Notes under the pieces: generated by a model
The model's database searches: none
Seen by the model: only the letters and a program-made list of their open reading frames with translations
What the model was told of the DNA's origin: nothing
In this document: positions 27,417-36,743 of the stretch, piece after piece
How the letters are laid out: the number at the start of each line of letters is the position of its first letter
How positions within the stretch are numbered: the stretch's first letter is position 1
Position numbers and translations under genes: made by a program
DNA from: Streptomyces griseosporeus
GTDB lineage: Bacteria; Actinomycetota; Actinomycetes; Streptomycetales; Streptomycetaceae
DNA: 64,000 bases
NCBI RefSeq assembly: GCF_014656055.1
Contig: NZ_BNBR01000005.1
Span: 124,001 to 188,000 of the forward strand
Reading direction: 5' to 3'

Positions 27417-28691
27417 ATGACCGAACAGTCCGTCCCCGAGGCCCGCACCCCCGCCGACGCCGCCGCCGACCGCGCCCCGCAGGGCGTGTCCCGGCGGGCG
27501 CTGCTCGGCACCGCCGGCGCCACCGGGCTCGTGCTCGGCGCGGCCGGTGCCGCCGTGGGATACGCCGCCGCGCCCGCGTCGGCCACGCCACTCACCTCGC
27601 TGGGCTCGGGCCGGGCGATGTTTCACGGGAAACATCAGCCCGGCATCACCGACGGCCTCCAGGCCCACGGCCATCTCGTCGCCTTCGACCTGGCCGCGGG
27701 CGCGGGCCGCAAGGAGGCAGCCGCGCTGCTGCGCCGCTGGTCGCAGACGGCCGAGCGGCTGATGGCGGGTGAGCCGGCCCCGCACGGCGACACGGACGTC
27801 GCCCGGGACGCCGGCCCGTCGTCGCTGACGATCACCTTCGGGTTCGGGCACAGCTTCTTCGCCCGGACCGGGCTGGAGAAGCAGCGGCCGCTCGCCCTGG
27901 ATCCGCTGCCGGACTTCTCCTCCGACCGGCTCGACAAGGCCCGCAGCAACGGTGACCTGTGGGTGCAGATCGGCGCGGACGACGCCCTCGTCGCCTTCCA
28001 CGCGCTGCGCGCGATCCAGAAGGAGGCGGGCGGGGCGGCCCGGGTGCGCTGGCAGATGAACGGCTTCAACCGGTCGCCGGGCGCCACCGCCCACCCGATG
28101 ACCGCGCGCAACCTCATGGGGCAGATCGACGGCACCCGCAATCCGAAGCCGGCCGACGCCGACTTCGACCGGCGGATCTTCGTCCCGGAGAACGGCGAGC
28201 CCGCCTGGATGGCGAACGGCTCCTACGCCGTCGTACGCCGCATCCGCATGCTTCTCGACGACTGGGAGCGGTTGCCGGTCTCCGAGCAGGAGAACGTCAT
28301 CGGGCGCCGCAAGTCCGACGGGGCGCCGCTGTCCGGCGGGACCGAGACGACCGAGATGGACCTGGAGAAGACCGACGCCAACGGTGACCTGGTCGTCCCG
28401 GTCAACGCGCACGCCCGGATCACCCGGCCCGACCAGAACGGCGGTGCGGCGATGCTGCGGCGGCCGTTCTCGTACCACGACGGCATCGACGCCGACGGGA
28501 CGCCGGACGCGGGGCTGCTGTTCATCTGCTGGCAGGCCGATCCGCTGCGCGGCTTCGTGCCGGTGCAGCGGAAGCTGGACCGGGGGGACGCGCTGTCGCG
28601 GTTCGTCCGGCACGAGGCGAGCGGGCTGTTCGCGGTGCCGGGCGGCGCGGCGGAGGGGGAGTATGTGGGGCAGCGGCTGCTGGAGGGGTGA
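27417..28691 (+). CDS. dtpA: Tat-exported DyP-type haem peroxidase
   Basis: A 424-residue dye-decolourising peroxidase. The twin-arginine signal is SRRALLGTAGA, followed by a hydrophobic stretch and ASATPL cleavage region. The signature GxxDG is present as GQIDGTRNP (distal Asp238), and NGSYAVVRRIRMLLDDWE and the C-terminal ENVIGRRKSDG blocks are typical. In S. lividans the orthologue DtpA works with Sco, ECuC and the radical-copper oxidase GlxA in glycan deposition at the hyphal tip. It follows copCD by 8 nt, so it is co-transcribed. The sequence ATGTTTCACGGGAAACAT inside it is a degenerate parS. Confidence 0.93.
   Translation: MTEQSVPEARTPADAAADRAPQGVSRRALLGTAGATGLVLGAAGAAVGYAAAPASATPLTSLGSGRAMFHGKHQPGITDGLQAHGHLVAFDLAAGAGRKEAAALLRRWSQTAERLMAGEPAPHGDTDVARDAGPSSLTITFGFGHSFFARTGLEKQRPLALDPLPDFSSDRLDKARSNGDLWVQIGADDALVAFHALRAIQKEAGGAARVRWQMNGFNRSPGATAHPMTARNLMGQIDGTRNPKPADADFDRRIFVPENGEPAWMANGSYAVVRRIRMLLDDWERLPVSEQENVIGRRKSDGAPLSGGTETTEMDLEKTDANGDLVVPVNAHARITRPDQNGGAAMLRRPFSYHDGIDADGTPDAGLLFICWQADPLRGFVPVQRKLDRGDALSRFVRHEASGLFAVPGGAAEGEYVGQRLLEG
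27620..27633. other. Degenerate parS-like site in dtpA
   Basis: GTTTCACGGGAAAC differs at one position from the parS palindrome GTTTCACGTGAAAC. It may be a weak ParB site or chance within coding sequence. Confidence 0.4.
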
Positions 28692-28794
28692 AACGACACG
28701 GCGGTGTGCGTCCGCCGCCGTTCCAAACCACCCGGTCGAGTGGCTCTGCCGGGACACGCGGGCCGTGCGTCCGTGGGCCCATTAGGGTGAAGCC

Positions 28795-29730
28795 ATGCCA
28801 GCGAGCTATGCGTACCTCGGCCCCGAGGGCACCTTCACCGAAGTCGCCCTGCGCACCCTTCCCGAGGCGGCCACGCGGGAGCTGATCCCGTACGTGTCCG
28901 TGCAGTCCGCGCTGGACGCGGTGCGCGTCGGGGAGGCCGAGGCCGCGTTCGTGCCGATCGAGAACTCCGTCGAGGGCGGTATCACCACCACCCTCGACGA
29001 GCTGGTCGCGGGCGCCCCGCTGATGATCTACCGCGAGGTGCTGCTGTCGATCACCTTCGCGCTGCTGGTGCGGCCCGGCACCAAGCTGTCGGACATCAAG
29101 ACGGTCTCCGCCCACCCGGCCGCCCAGTCGCAGGTGCGCAACTGGCTGCGCGCGCATCTGCCGGACGCGGACTGGGAGTCGGCCGCCTCGAACGCGGACG
29201 CGGCCCGGCTGGTCCAGGAGGGCCGGTACGACGCCGCGTTCGCCGGTGAGTTCGCCGCCGCCCGGTACGGACTGGAGGCGCTGGAGACCGGCATCCACGA
29301 CTTCCCGGAGACCGCGCAGACCCGGTTCGTGCTGGTGGGGCGTCCGGCCCGGCCCGCGGCGCCGACCGGCGCGGACAAGACGTCGGTCGTGCTGTGGCAG
29401 CGCGACGACCACCCCGGTGGGCTGCGCGACCTGCTGGGCGAATTCGCCACCCGCGGGATCAACCTGATGCTGCTCCAGTCCCGCCCGACCGGCGCCGGCA
29501 TCGGGAACTACTGCTTCTGCATCGACGCCGAGGGGCACATCGCCGACCGCCGGGTCGCGGAGGCGCTGATGGGGCTGAAGCGGATCTGCCTGGAGGTGCG
29601 GTTCCTCGGCTCGTATCCGCGCGCGGACGTCCGGCCCGGGGAGACCGAGCCGCCGCGGCCCGGGACGTCGGACGAGGAGTTCGTGTCGGCGGCGGACTGG
29701 GTGGCGCGCTGTCAGGACGGCCGTTTCTAG
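28795..29730 (+). CDS. pheA: Prephenate dehydratase
   Basis: A 311-residue monofunctional enzyme that converts prephenate to phenylpyruvate in phenylalanine synthesis. The catalytic domain (about 4-180) shows YLGPEGTFTE, PIENSVEGG and the TRF motif in AQTRFVLVG. A C-terminal ACT domain (about 195-275) with LLQSRPTGAGIGNYCF is the expected Phe-binding feedback site; the usual ESRP is QSRP here. There is no chorismate mutase domain. A hypothetical -10, TAGGGT at 28785-28790, lies very close to the ATG. Confidence 0.95.
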   Translation: MPASYAYLGPEGTFTEVALRTLPEAATRELIPYVSVQSALDAVRVGEAEAAFVPIENSVEGGITTTLDELVAGAPLMIYREVLLSITFALLVRPGTKLSDIKTVSAHPAAQSQVRNWLRAHLPDADWESAASNADAARLVQEGRYDAAFAGEFAAARYGLEALETGIHDFPETAQTRFVLVGRPARPAAPTGADKTSVVLWQRDDHPGGLRDLLGEFATRGINLMLLQSRPTGAGIGNYCFCIDAEGHIADRRVAEALMGLKRICLEVRFLGSYPRADVRPGETEPPRPGTSDEEFVSAADWVARCQDGRF

Positions 29731-30313
29731 CCATCCGGGGCGTCGCGGCGGCCTGTCCTACCTGCATATTTAAGTTATCCACAGGAGTTATCCACAGGCG
29801 ACTGTCTCGACCTGGGGACAAGTCGACTCAGAAGCGCGAGTCAGTCGACAAATCGCCCCTCAGGCCCTCGATGCGCCCCTCGCCCCGCAGGTCACACTTC
29901 GTCCACCTGTTTCCTTTACTCCATCCTTTGGAGCGAACGCTTTCCACTCGAAAGTGCGGATAAAAGAGGTTTGCGCCGGGAATCCTAAGGACCCGACTCG
30001 ATCGCGGAGTGATCAATTCCGCAATCCACAGATCTTTCTCACACCCTGTGGATAACTTCTCGGAAGCTGTGGAACTCTGTGGACAACAGCGAGCCCAAGT
30101 CCCGTTCTCCACAAGGAAATCGAGTCAACGCGCGGCCTCGGGCATGCCCCGTCCCAGGGAGTGGGACACTCTCCCTTGACCGGCCCGCCCCCGTCCCGTG
30201 CACGGTCGGCAATTCCGTCATAACGGTCCGTACGGGGTGACTCCGGTAAGCCGGCCGTGGCGTCGCGAATAGGGAGTCGTGAGCGCGGACGCCGCACCGG
30301 TAGCCTTGACCGC
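29731..30313. other. pheA-serS intergenic region with DnaA-box cluster
   Basis: About 583 bp without a gene. It holds a tandem 13-bp repeat AGTTATCCACAGG (29773-29798) carrying two TTATCCACA DnaA boxes (29775-29783 and 29788-29796), inverted boxes TGTGGATAA (30047-30055) and TGTGGACAA (30078-30086), and weaker matches at 29813-29821 and 30022-30030. Composition is unusually AT-rich around 29762-29800 and 29900-30030. The serS promoter must also lie here; TAGCCT at 30301-30306, 7 nt before the GTG, would give a leaderless or nearly leaderless mRNA. Confidence 0.6.
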
Positions 30314-31591
30314 GTGATTGACCTTCGTCTGCTCCGTGAGGACCCCGACCGTGTGCGCGCGTCCCAGCGCGCCCGTGGAGAGGACGTCGCGCTCGTCGAC
30401 TCCCTCCTGTCTGCCGACGAGCGGCGCAGGTCCTCCGGCGTCCGCTTCGACGAGCTGCGCAACGAGCAGAAGTCGCTCGGCAAGCTCATCCCCAAGGCCT
30501 CGGCCGAGGAGAAGGCCGACCTGCTCAAGCGGGCCGAACAGCTCAAGGCCGACGTCAAGGCCGCCGAGGCCGAGCGCGACGCCGCCGACGCCGAGACCCA
30601 GGAGCTGCTGCTCCAGCTCGGCAACCTCGTCCACCCCGACGTCCCCGTCGGCGGCGAGGAGGACTTCGTCACGCTGGAGACGCACGGCGAGATCCGCGAC
30701 TTCGCCGCCGAGGGCTTCGAGCCCAAGGACCACCTGGAACTCGGCACGCTGCTCGGCGCGATCGACGTCGAGCGCGGCGCGAAGGTCTCCGGCTCCCGCT
30801 TCTACTTCCTCACCGGCGTCGGCGCCCTGCTGGAGCTGGCCCTGGTGAACGCGGCCCTGGCCCAGGCGACGGCCGCCGGCTTCACGCCGATGCTCACTCC
30901 GGCGCTGGTGCGCCCGCAGTCGATGGCCGGCACCGGCTTCCTCGGCCAGGCCGCGCAGGACGTCTACCACCTCGACAAGGACGACCTGTACCTGGTCGGC
31001 ACCTCCGAGGTGCCGCTGGCGGCCTACCACATGGACGAGATCCTCGACGCCGACCAGCTGCCGCTGCGCTACGCGGGCTTCTCCCCCTGCTTCCGCCGCG
31101 AGGCCGGCTCGCACGGCAAGGACACCCGGGGCATCTTCCGCGTGCACCAGTTCGACAAGGTCGAGATGTTCTCGTACGTGAAGCCCGAGGACTCCCAGGC
31201 CGAGCACCAGCGGCTGCTGGAGTGGGAGAAGCAGTGGCTGACCTCGCTGGAGCTGCCGTTCCGCGTGATCGACGTGGCCTCGGCCGACCTCGGCGCCTCG
31301 GCCGCCCGTAAGTTCGACTGCGAGGCGTGGATCCCGACGCAGGGCAAGTACCGCGAGCTGACCTCGACCTCGGACTGCACCGAGTTCCAGTCCCGCCGGC
31401 TGTCGATCCGCGTCCGCGAGGACAAGAAGGTCCGCCCGCTGGCCACGCTCAACGGCACGCTGTGCGCCGTACCGCGGACGATCGTGGCGATCCTGGAGAA
31501 CCACCAGCAGGCCGACGGCTCGGTGCGCGTCCCCGAGGTGCTGCGGCCGTACCTGGGCGGCCGGGAGGTCCTGGAGCCGGTGGCCAAGTGA
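30314..31591 (+). CDS. serS: Seryl-tRNA synthetase
   Basis: A 425-residue class II synthetase that charges tRNA-Ser; two tRNA-Ser genes are in this window. The N-terminal coiled-coil arm that reads the tRNA long arm spans about residues 28-105 (rich in Lys, Glu, Ala). Motif 2 is FSPCFRREAGSHGKDTRGIF and motif 3 NGTLCAVPRTIVAILE. The GTG at 30314 gives the canonical start VIDLRLLREDPD. Its stop overlaps the GTG of the HAD gene by 4 nt. Confidence 0.96.
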   Translation: MIDLRLLREDPDRVRASQRARGEDVALVDSLLSADERRRSSGVRFDELRNEQKSLGKLIPKASAEEKADLLKRAEQLKADVKAAEAERDAADAETQELLLQLGNLVHPDVPVGGEEDFVTLETHGEIRDFAAEGFEPKDHLELGTLLGAIDVERGAKVSGSRFYFLTGVGALLELALVNAALAQATAAGFTPMLTPALVRPQSMAGTGFLGQAAQDVYHLDKDDLYLVGTSEVPLAAYHMDEILDADQLPLRYAGFSPCFRREAGSHGKDTRGIFRVHQFDKVEMFSYVKPEDSQAEHQRLLEWEKQWLTSLELPFRVIDVASADLGASAARKFDCEAWIPTQGKYRELTSTSDCTEFQSRRLSIRVREDKKVRPLATLNGTLCAVPRTIVAILENHQQADGSVRVPEVLRPYLGGREVLEPVAK

Positions 31592-32385
31592 GTTTCCCGT
31601 ACGGGCTCGTCGCCACCGACCTCGACGGGACGCTCCTGCGCTCCGACGAGTCGGTCTCGCAGCGCACCCGTGAGGCGCTCGCCGCGGCCACCGCGGCGGG
31701 CGCCGCCCACATCGTCGTCACCGGCCGCGCGGCCCCCTGGACCCGGCACATCCTCGACGACCTCGGCTACGACGGACTCGCCGTCTGCGCCCAGGGCGCC
31801 CAGGTGTACCACGCCGGGGAGCGCCGTCTGCTGACGTCGGTCACCCTGGACCGGCAGCTGGCCGGCGTGGCCCTCGCGAAGATCGAGGCGGAGGTCGGGC
31901 CGCTGTATCTGGCGGCGAGCCGGGACGGCCTGGACGGCGAGGTCCTCGTCGGCCCGGGGTACGCGCTGACCGGTGCGCTGCCCGCGACCCCGTTCGCGGA
32001 CGCGTCCGATCTGTGGAGCGCCCCGCTGAACAAGATCTACATCCAGCACCCCGAGCTGTCGGACGACGAGCTGGCCGAGGCGGCCCGCCGCGCCGCGGGC
32101 GGTTTCGTGAGCGTCGCGATGGCCGGCGCGGGCATCGTGGAACTGCTCCCGCTCGGCCTGTCGAAGGCCACGGGACTGTCCCTGGCGGCACGCCGCCTGG
32201 GCATGAAGGCCGCCGACACGATCGCCTTCGGCGATATGCCGAACGACATCCCGATGTTCGCCTGGGCGGCGCGGGGGGTGGCCATGGCCAACGCCCACGA
32301 GGAGCTGAAGGCGGTCGCCGACGAGGTCACGTCCTCCAACGAGGAGGACGGGATCGCGGTGGTACTGGAGCGGTTGCTGGCGTAG
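31588..32385 (+). CDS. HAD-superfamily (Cof-type) phosphatase
   Basis: A 265-residue haloacid-dehalogenase hydrolase. Motif I is ATDLDGTLL with the nucleophile Asp, motif II VVTGR, motif III Lys in LSKATGLSLAARRLG and motif IV FGDMPNDIPMF. The C2B cap between motifs II and III makes it a Cof-like sugar or nucleotide phosphatase; the natural substrate is unknown. It is translationally coupled to serS (GTGA). A paralogue of about the same length lies at 41707-42576. Confidence 0.9.
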   Translation: MSFPYGLVATDLDGTLLRSDESVSQRTREALAAATAAGAAHIVVTGRAAPWTRHILDDLGYDGLAVCAQGAQVYHAGERRLLTSVTLDRQLAGVALAKIEAEVGPLYLAASRDGLDGEVLVGPGYALTGALPATPFADASDLWSAPLNKIYIQHPELSDDELAEAARRAAGGFVSVAMAGAGIVELLPLGLSKATGLSLAARRLGMKAADTIAFGDMPNDIPMFAWAARGVAMANAHEELKAVADEVTSSNEEDGIAVVLERLLA

Positions 32386-32421
32386 CCGGGGTCGCGCCGT
32401 GGGGCGTATGGCCGTTGCCGG

Positions 32422-32520
32422 GTGCGGGTGAGTGGTGGGCTGGTCGCGCAGTTCCCCGCGCCCCTTACGGCACCGCAGCCCCGTCGGCGGCAAGTGGACC
32501 AGCCACCAACCCACCCGTAC
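32422..32520. repeat. Streptomyces intergenic inverted-repeat element
   Basis: Imperfect arms 32422-32445 and 32497-32520 (19 of 24 positions complementary) flank a core containing GCAGTTCCCCGCGCCCC. This core, with neighbouring CTGGTCGCG, occurs many times between genes of streptomycetes from general experience. It lies between the HAD gene and tRNA-Ser and may act as a transcription terminator or be a miniature repeat. Confidence 0.55.
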
Positions 32521-32578
32521 CCGACAACGCACCGCACCCCAACGGCGCGCCCCCACCCAGCCCCAGTGGCAACGTCTC

Positions 32579-32664
<86 letters not shown>

Positions 32665-32960
32665 GGGTGGGCGGCCCACGCGAGAGCGACATCGCGTGCT
32701 CGAAGCGGCCGCCCCGGGCAGCTCCCCGTGCGGGGCGGGCTCCACGGAGAGGTAACGGCTACTCCGGTGCCCGCCGCGGGCTGCCCTGTCGGGAGCTGGA
32801 CGTACTGCCGTGCATGGACATCGTCCCGCTCCTCTCCCAGTCGGTGACGCCGGGCCGCGGGGCCCGGCGGGTGGACACCGGTAACTGTGCCGGTACGACG
32901 CCTTGGACGCCACCGAATTTCGAGCAGCCGTTCGGACGCGACCGGGGCAGTCGAGCCCCG

Positions 32961-33680
32961 TCACTCCTCCCCGGCCAGCGTCAGCGACCGCAGCCGCTGC
33001 CCCGCGTACCACGTGGCCAGTACCGTCACCGCGACCAGCAGCACCGTCGCCGTCGTCAGGCCCACGTCGGAGGTGACGAGGTCCCCGCCGGCGACCTTGT
33101 GGGCGACCGCGAGGGACCACTGCTGGACGCTGAGGGTGCGCGCGCCGGCCACGAGGGAGCCGAACAGCGCCTCCCAGACCAGGGCGTAGACGAGCCCGAA
33201 GACCACCGCGTGGCGGGAGACCGTGCCGAGGAGCAGGAACAGCGCCGCGTAGGCGATGGACGCGACGAGGGCGGCCACCGTGTAGGCGACGGCGATCTGC
33301 TGGCCGTTGCCGTTCAGGATCAGCCCGGCGATCAGCGTCGGGACCGCCGAGAAGGCCATCGTCACGCCGATCGCCACGATCAGCTTGGTGAAGATGATCG
33401 TCGGCCGCTTGACCGGCTTGGACAGCAGGTACACCACGGAACCGTCGTCGATCTCCGGCCCGATCGCGCCGGTGCCCGCGATGACACCGATGATCGGCAC
33501 CATGGTGGCGAGCGCGAACCCGCCGAGGACGTTCACCGCGGTCTGGTCGTCGGCTCCGGTCAGCCCGCGCACCGCCACGGCGATCACGACGAGCAGCAGC
33601 GGCAGCGCGCCGAGGATGAGGGCGCGGCGACGGCCGAGCAGGGCCCGGTAGGTGAGCCGGGCGACAGTGGGGTCGTACAT
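32961..33680 (-). CDS. ABC-2 type transporter permease
   Basis: A 239-residue integral membrane protein with about six helices (for example LGALPLLLVVIAVAVRGL, VLGGFALATMVPIIGVIAG, VAYTVAALVASIAYAALFLL). The IDDGSVVYLLSKPVKRP loop is typical of ABC-2 export permeases of the NatB/YhaP type. It is the last of four genes read leftward as ATPase, permease, ATPase, permease, and lies 10 nt after the second ATPase gene. Substrate unknown. Confidence 0.88.
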   Translation of the reverse strand: MYDPTVARLTYRALLGRRRALILGALPLLLVVIAVAVRGLTGADDQTAVNVLGGFALATMVPIIGVIAGTGAIGPEIDDGSVVYLLSKPVKRPTIIFTKLIVAIGVTMAFSAVPTLIAGLILNGNGQQIAVAYTVAALVASIAYAALFLLLGTVSRHAVVFGLVYALVWEALFGSLVAGARTLSVQQWSLAVAHKVAGGDLVTSDVGLTTATVLLVAVTVLATWYAGQRLRSLTLAGEE

Positions 33681-33690
33681 CTTCGGCCTC

Positions 33691-34602
33691 CTACGCCGCG
33701 ACCAGATACGAGAACACGGATTCGAGGGACTCGTCGGACGGCGAGACCGTCAGCAGCCGGATGCCGTGGGCCTTGGCGACCCGGGGCAGCAGGGCGGTGA
33801 AGCGGGCGAAGTCGACGGCCTGGACGCGCAGCGCGCCCTCGGCGTGGTCGACCTCGATGCCGGACGTCGACGGGTCGGCGATCAGCGCGGCGGCGAGGGC
33901 CCGGTCGTCGCTGGAGCGGACCAGGTAGCGGTGCGGGCGGTCGGTCATCAGCCGGCGGATCCGCCGGAAGTCGCCGCTGGCGGCGTGCCGGCCGGCCACG
34001 ATCACCTCGATGTGCCAGGCGAGCTGCTCGACCTCCTCCAGGATGTGCGAGGAGAACAGCACGGTACGGCCCTCGTCGCCCATGCGCCTCAGCAGCTCCA
34101 TCAGCTGCATGCGCTGGCGCGGGTCCATGCCGTTGAACGGCTCGTCGAGCAGCAGCAGCGACGGGTCGTGCACGAGGGCGCTGGCCATCTTCACGCGCTG
34201 CCGCATGCCCTTGGAGTACGTGGCGATCTTGCGGTCCTGGGCGTACTCCATCTCGACCGTCGCCAGGGCGCGTTGGGCGGCGCGGGCGTCGAGGCCGTGC
34301 AACTCCGCGTTGGCGACGACGAATTCGCGGCCGGTGAGGAAGTCGTACATCGCCTCCCGCTCGGGGACGATGCCGATGTGCTTGTAGATCTCCTCGTTGC
34401 GCCACACGGGCTGCCCGTCGAGGGTGACGGTGCCGGTGGAGGGGGCGAGGAAGCCGCCCATCATGTTGATGAGGGTGGACTTCCCGGCGCCGTTGGGGCC
34501 GAGCAGGCCGGTGACGCCCGGGCCGATCGTCATGGTGATGTCGTTGACGGCGACCACGTTGCCGAACCAGCGGGAGACATGGTCGAGAGAGAGCGTGGTC
34601 AC
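33691..34602 (-). CDS. ABC exporter ATP-binding protein
   Basis: A 303-residue ABC ATPase. Walker A is GLLGPNGAGKSTLINMM, the signature motif YSKGMRQRVKMA and Walker B LLLLDEPFNGMD, with the H-loop in LFSSHILEE. The C-terminal 80 residues form the regulatory extension found in CcmA/NatA-type exporters. The GTG at 34602 overlaps the stop of the permease gene upstream by 4 nt. It presumably energises the permease at 32961-33680, or a mixed complex with the second pair. Confidence 0.9.
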   Translation of the reverse strand: MTTLSLDHVSRWFGNVVAVNDITMTIGPGVTGLLGPNGAGKSTLINMMGGFLAPSTGTVTLDGQPVWRNEEIYKHIGIVPEREAMYDFLTGREFVVANAELHGLDARAAQRALATVEMEYAQDRKIATYSKGMRQRVKMASALVHDPSLLLLDEPFNGMDPRQRMQLMELLRRMGDEGRTVLFSSHILEEVEQLAWHIEVIVAGRHAASGDFRRIRRLMTDRPHRYLVRSSDDRALAAALIADPSTSGIEVDHAEGALRVQAVDFARFTALLPRVAKAHGIRLLTVSPSDESLESVFSYLVAA

Positions 34603-35507
34603 AGTCCCACCTTCTTGTAGCGGCGCAGCAGCAGGCCGTACGCCGCGGCGATCAGGCCCAGGACGACGAGGACGTACACGGCCCCCTGCCCGTCGGACGG
34701 GGCCTGTCCGCCGGGGAAGGCGGAGTGCGCGCCGAGGAACGCCGACTGCACGCCGTCGATGAGCGTGACCGGCGAGAACAGTCCGAGCCAGGCGATCGCG
34801 CCGGTGCTGTCCTGCTCGTAGGCGATGGCCTGGACGACGGAGACCGCGCCGTAGGAGATGGTCAGTACGGCGATGACGGCGGCGATGCCGAAGCCGCGCC
34901 GCGGGGTGACGGAGGCGATGACCAGGCCGATGCCGGCGAAGAGCAGCGAGAGCAGTGCCACGGAGACGAGTCCCTGTGCGAATCCCTTGGTCTGGTCGGC
35001 GAAGTCGAGCTTGGCGAGCAGCGCGCCCACGTACAGCACGACCAGCGGCGCCCCGGTGAGCAGGAACATCGCGGAGGCCAGCGCGGCGAACTTGGCGCGG
35101 ACGTAGTCGGCGGTCTCGATCGGCCGGGAGAAGTACAGCGGCACGGTCTTGAAGCGCAGGTCGCGCGAGACGGACTGGGGTGCCTGGGAGGCGACGTACA
35201 GGCTGATGACGGCCTGCATGATGATCGCGTAGCGCGTGTAGTCGACCGGCAGGTCCTTGGCCTTGGTGGCGACGGCGACCGCGACCATGATGGCCGCGGG
35301 CACGCACATCACCACGAACAGCAGCATCGGCAGCACCTTGGACTTCACCGAGCGGCCGAGGCCGTAGGCGCCGCGCAGTGACTGCGAGTACAGCGAGCGG
35401 CGGGCGTAGGCGCGGCCGAGGCGGGGGCCGTCGTAGGTGCGGTAGCCGATGTCGTGGATGCGGGTCTGGTCTCCCGGCCCGGTGGCCAGGTACTGCTCAA
35501 CCGCCAT
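34599..35507 (-). CDS. ABC-2 type transporter permease
   Basis: A 302-residue membrane protein with a hydrophilic N terminus (RIHDIGYRTYDGPRLGR, a segment common to this actinobacterial permease family), and about six helices from residue 58. It overlaps the preceding ATPase gene by 11 nt and the following one by 4 nt, so the four genes form one operon. It probably pairs with the ATPase at 35497-36471. Substrate unknown. Confidence 0.88.
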   Translation of the reverse strand: MAVEQYLATGPGDQTRIHDIGYRTYDGPRLGRAYARRSLYSQSLRGAYGLGRSVKSKVLPMLLFVVMCVPAAIMVAVAVATKAKDLPVDYTRYAIIMQAVISLYVASQAPQSVSRDLRFKTVPLYFSRPIETADYVRAKFAALASAMFLLTGAPLVVLYVGALLAKLDFADQTKGFAQGLVSVALLSLLFAGIGLVIASVTPRRGFGIAAVIAVLTISYGAVSVVQAIAYEQDSTGAIAWLGLFSPVTLIDGVQSAFLGAHSAFPGGQAPSDGQGAVYVLVVLGLIAAAYGLLLRRYKKVGL

Positions 35508-36471
35508 GGACGGCCTCCTCCTTCCGCTGCTCGTCGCGCCGGTCGTCGGCGCTGGTGAAGACTTCCGCGATGTGGTGCCGGCGCTGCTCCATGCGGACCA
35601 GGCCGAGGCCGAGGTCGGCGACGAGGTCGCGGACCAGGTCGTAGGTCTCCTCGCCGTCCGCGGTGAGCAGCAAGGTGTGGCCGGCGCCGGGCAGGCCGCT
35701 GCCGTCCTGGACGGTCACCCCGCGCGCGTGCAGCGCCTCGCGCATCGCGCGGGTGCCGTCGGGGTGTTCGTCGGTGTCGGTGACCTCGACGGCGAGGGTG
35801 GTGGTGGTCTGCGTGAAGTCGGTGGTGGAGCTGGAGCGCAGCAGCTTGCCGCCGTCGATGACGACGACGTGGTCGCAGGTGCGTTCCAGTTCGCCGAGCA
35901 GGTGCGAGGTGACCAGCACGGAGATGCCGAAGTCGGTGTGGATGCGGCGGATGAGGCCGAGCATCTCGTCGCGGCCGACGGGGTCGAGGCCGTTGGTCGG
36001 CTCGTCCAGGAAGACCAGTTGCGGGTCGTGCACGAGGGCCTGGGCGAGCTTGACGCGCTGCTTCATGCCGGTGGAGTAGCCGCCGATGGGGCGGTAGCGC
36101 TCCTCGTACAGGCCGACGTGGCGCAGGGTGTCCGCGGTGCGCTCGCGGGCCGCGGCGGGCGGCAGGCCGGACATGCGGGCCATGTGCACGACGAACTCGG
36201 TGGCCGAGACGTCGGGCGGCAGGCAGTCGTGCTCCGGCATGTAGCCGACCCGCTCGCGGATGGCGGCGCCGTGGCCGGCGACGTCGAGTCCGAGCACCTC
36301 GGCACGGCCCTCCGAGGCCGGGGACAGGCCCAGCAGGATCTTGATGAGGGTGGACTTGCCGGCGCCGTTGGCGCCGACGAGTCCCGTCACACCGGGTCCG
36401 ATGTCCACGGACAGCCGGTCGAGTGCGGTCACCCGGGGGAACCGCTTGCTCAGGCTTTCGGTCGCGATCAC
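35497..36471 (-). CDS. ABC exporter ATP-binding protein
   Basis: A 324-residue ABC ATPase, first gene of the double transporter operon. Walker A is GLVGANGAGKSTLIKIL, the signature YSTGMKQRVKLA and Walker B LVFLDEPTNGLD, with the H-loop in LVTSHLLGE. It resembles its paralogue at 33691-34602, suggesting an ancient duplication of an ATPase-permease pair. I chose the GTG at 36471; a GTG two codons upstream (36477) is also possible. Confidence 0.9.
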   Translation of the reverse strand: MIATESLSKRFPRVTALDRLSVDIGPGVTGLVGANGAGKSTLIKILLGLSPASEGRAEVLGLDVAGHGAAIRERVGYMPEHDCLPPDVSATEFVVHMARMSGLPPAAARERTADTLRHVGLYEERYRPIGGYSTGMKQRVKLAQALVHDPQLVFLDEPTNGLDPVGRDEMLGLIRRIHTDFGISVLVTSHLLGELERTCDHVVVIDGGKLLRSSSTTDFTQTTTTLAVEVTDTDEHPDGTRAMREALHARGVTVQDGSGLPGAGHTLLLTADGEETYDLVRDLVADLGLGLVRMEQRRHHIAEVFTSADDRRDEQRKEEAVHGG

Positions 36472-36743
36472 AGTCACGTTCTCGAAGGTAGTGACGCACG
36501 CCACGGAAATCGTCAGACCGGAGAGCCGTCTTGGCCTCACTCTCCGGTCGTACGGGGCCCTAGGGGATGCCGTACCCGAGAGTTACGGAGCCCCGTTCCG
36601 ACCGCCCTCCCGAGCCCCGTTCCGAACTGCCCTCCCGAGCCCCGTCCCGACCGGCCTATTGACGACGCGTCTAACAACTGCCACATTCGCTGAAGTCAAG
36701 TTACGGGCGCGTAGCGCAGTCGGCGAGACAGGTGGGCGTGGGT

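Noticed and set aside
29731..30313. Chromosomal origin of replication
   Set aside because: Only four exact DnaA boxes, no dnaA or dnaN alongside; Streptomyces oriC has many more boxes.
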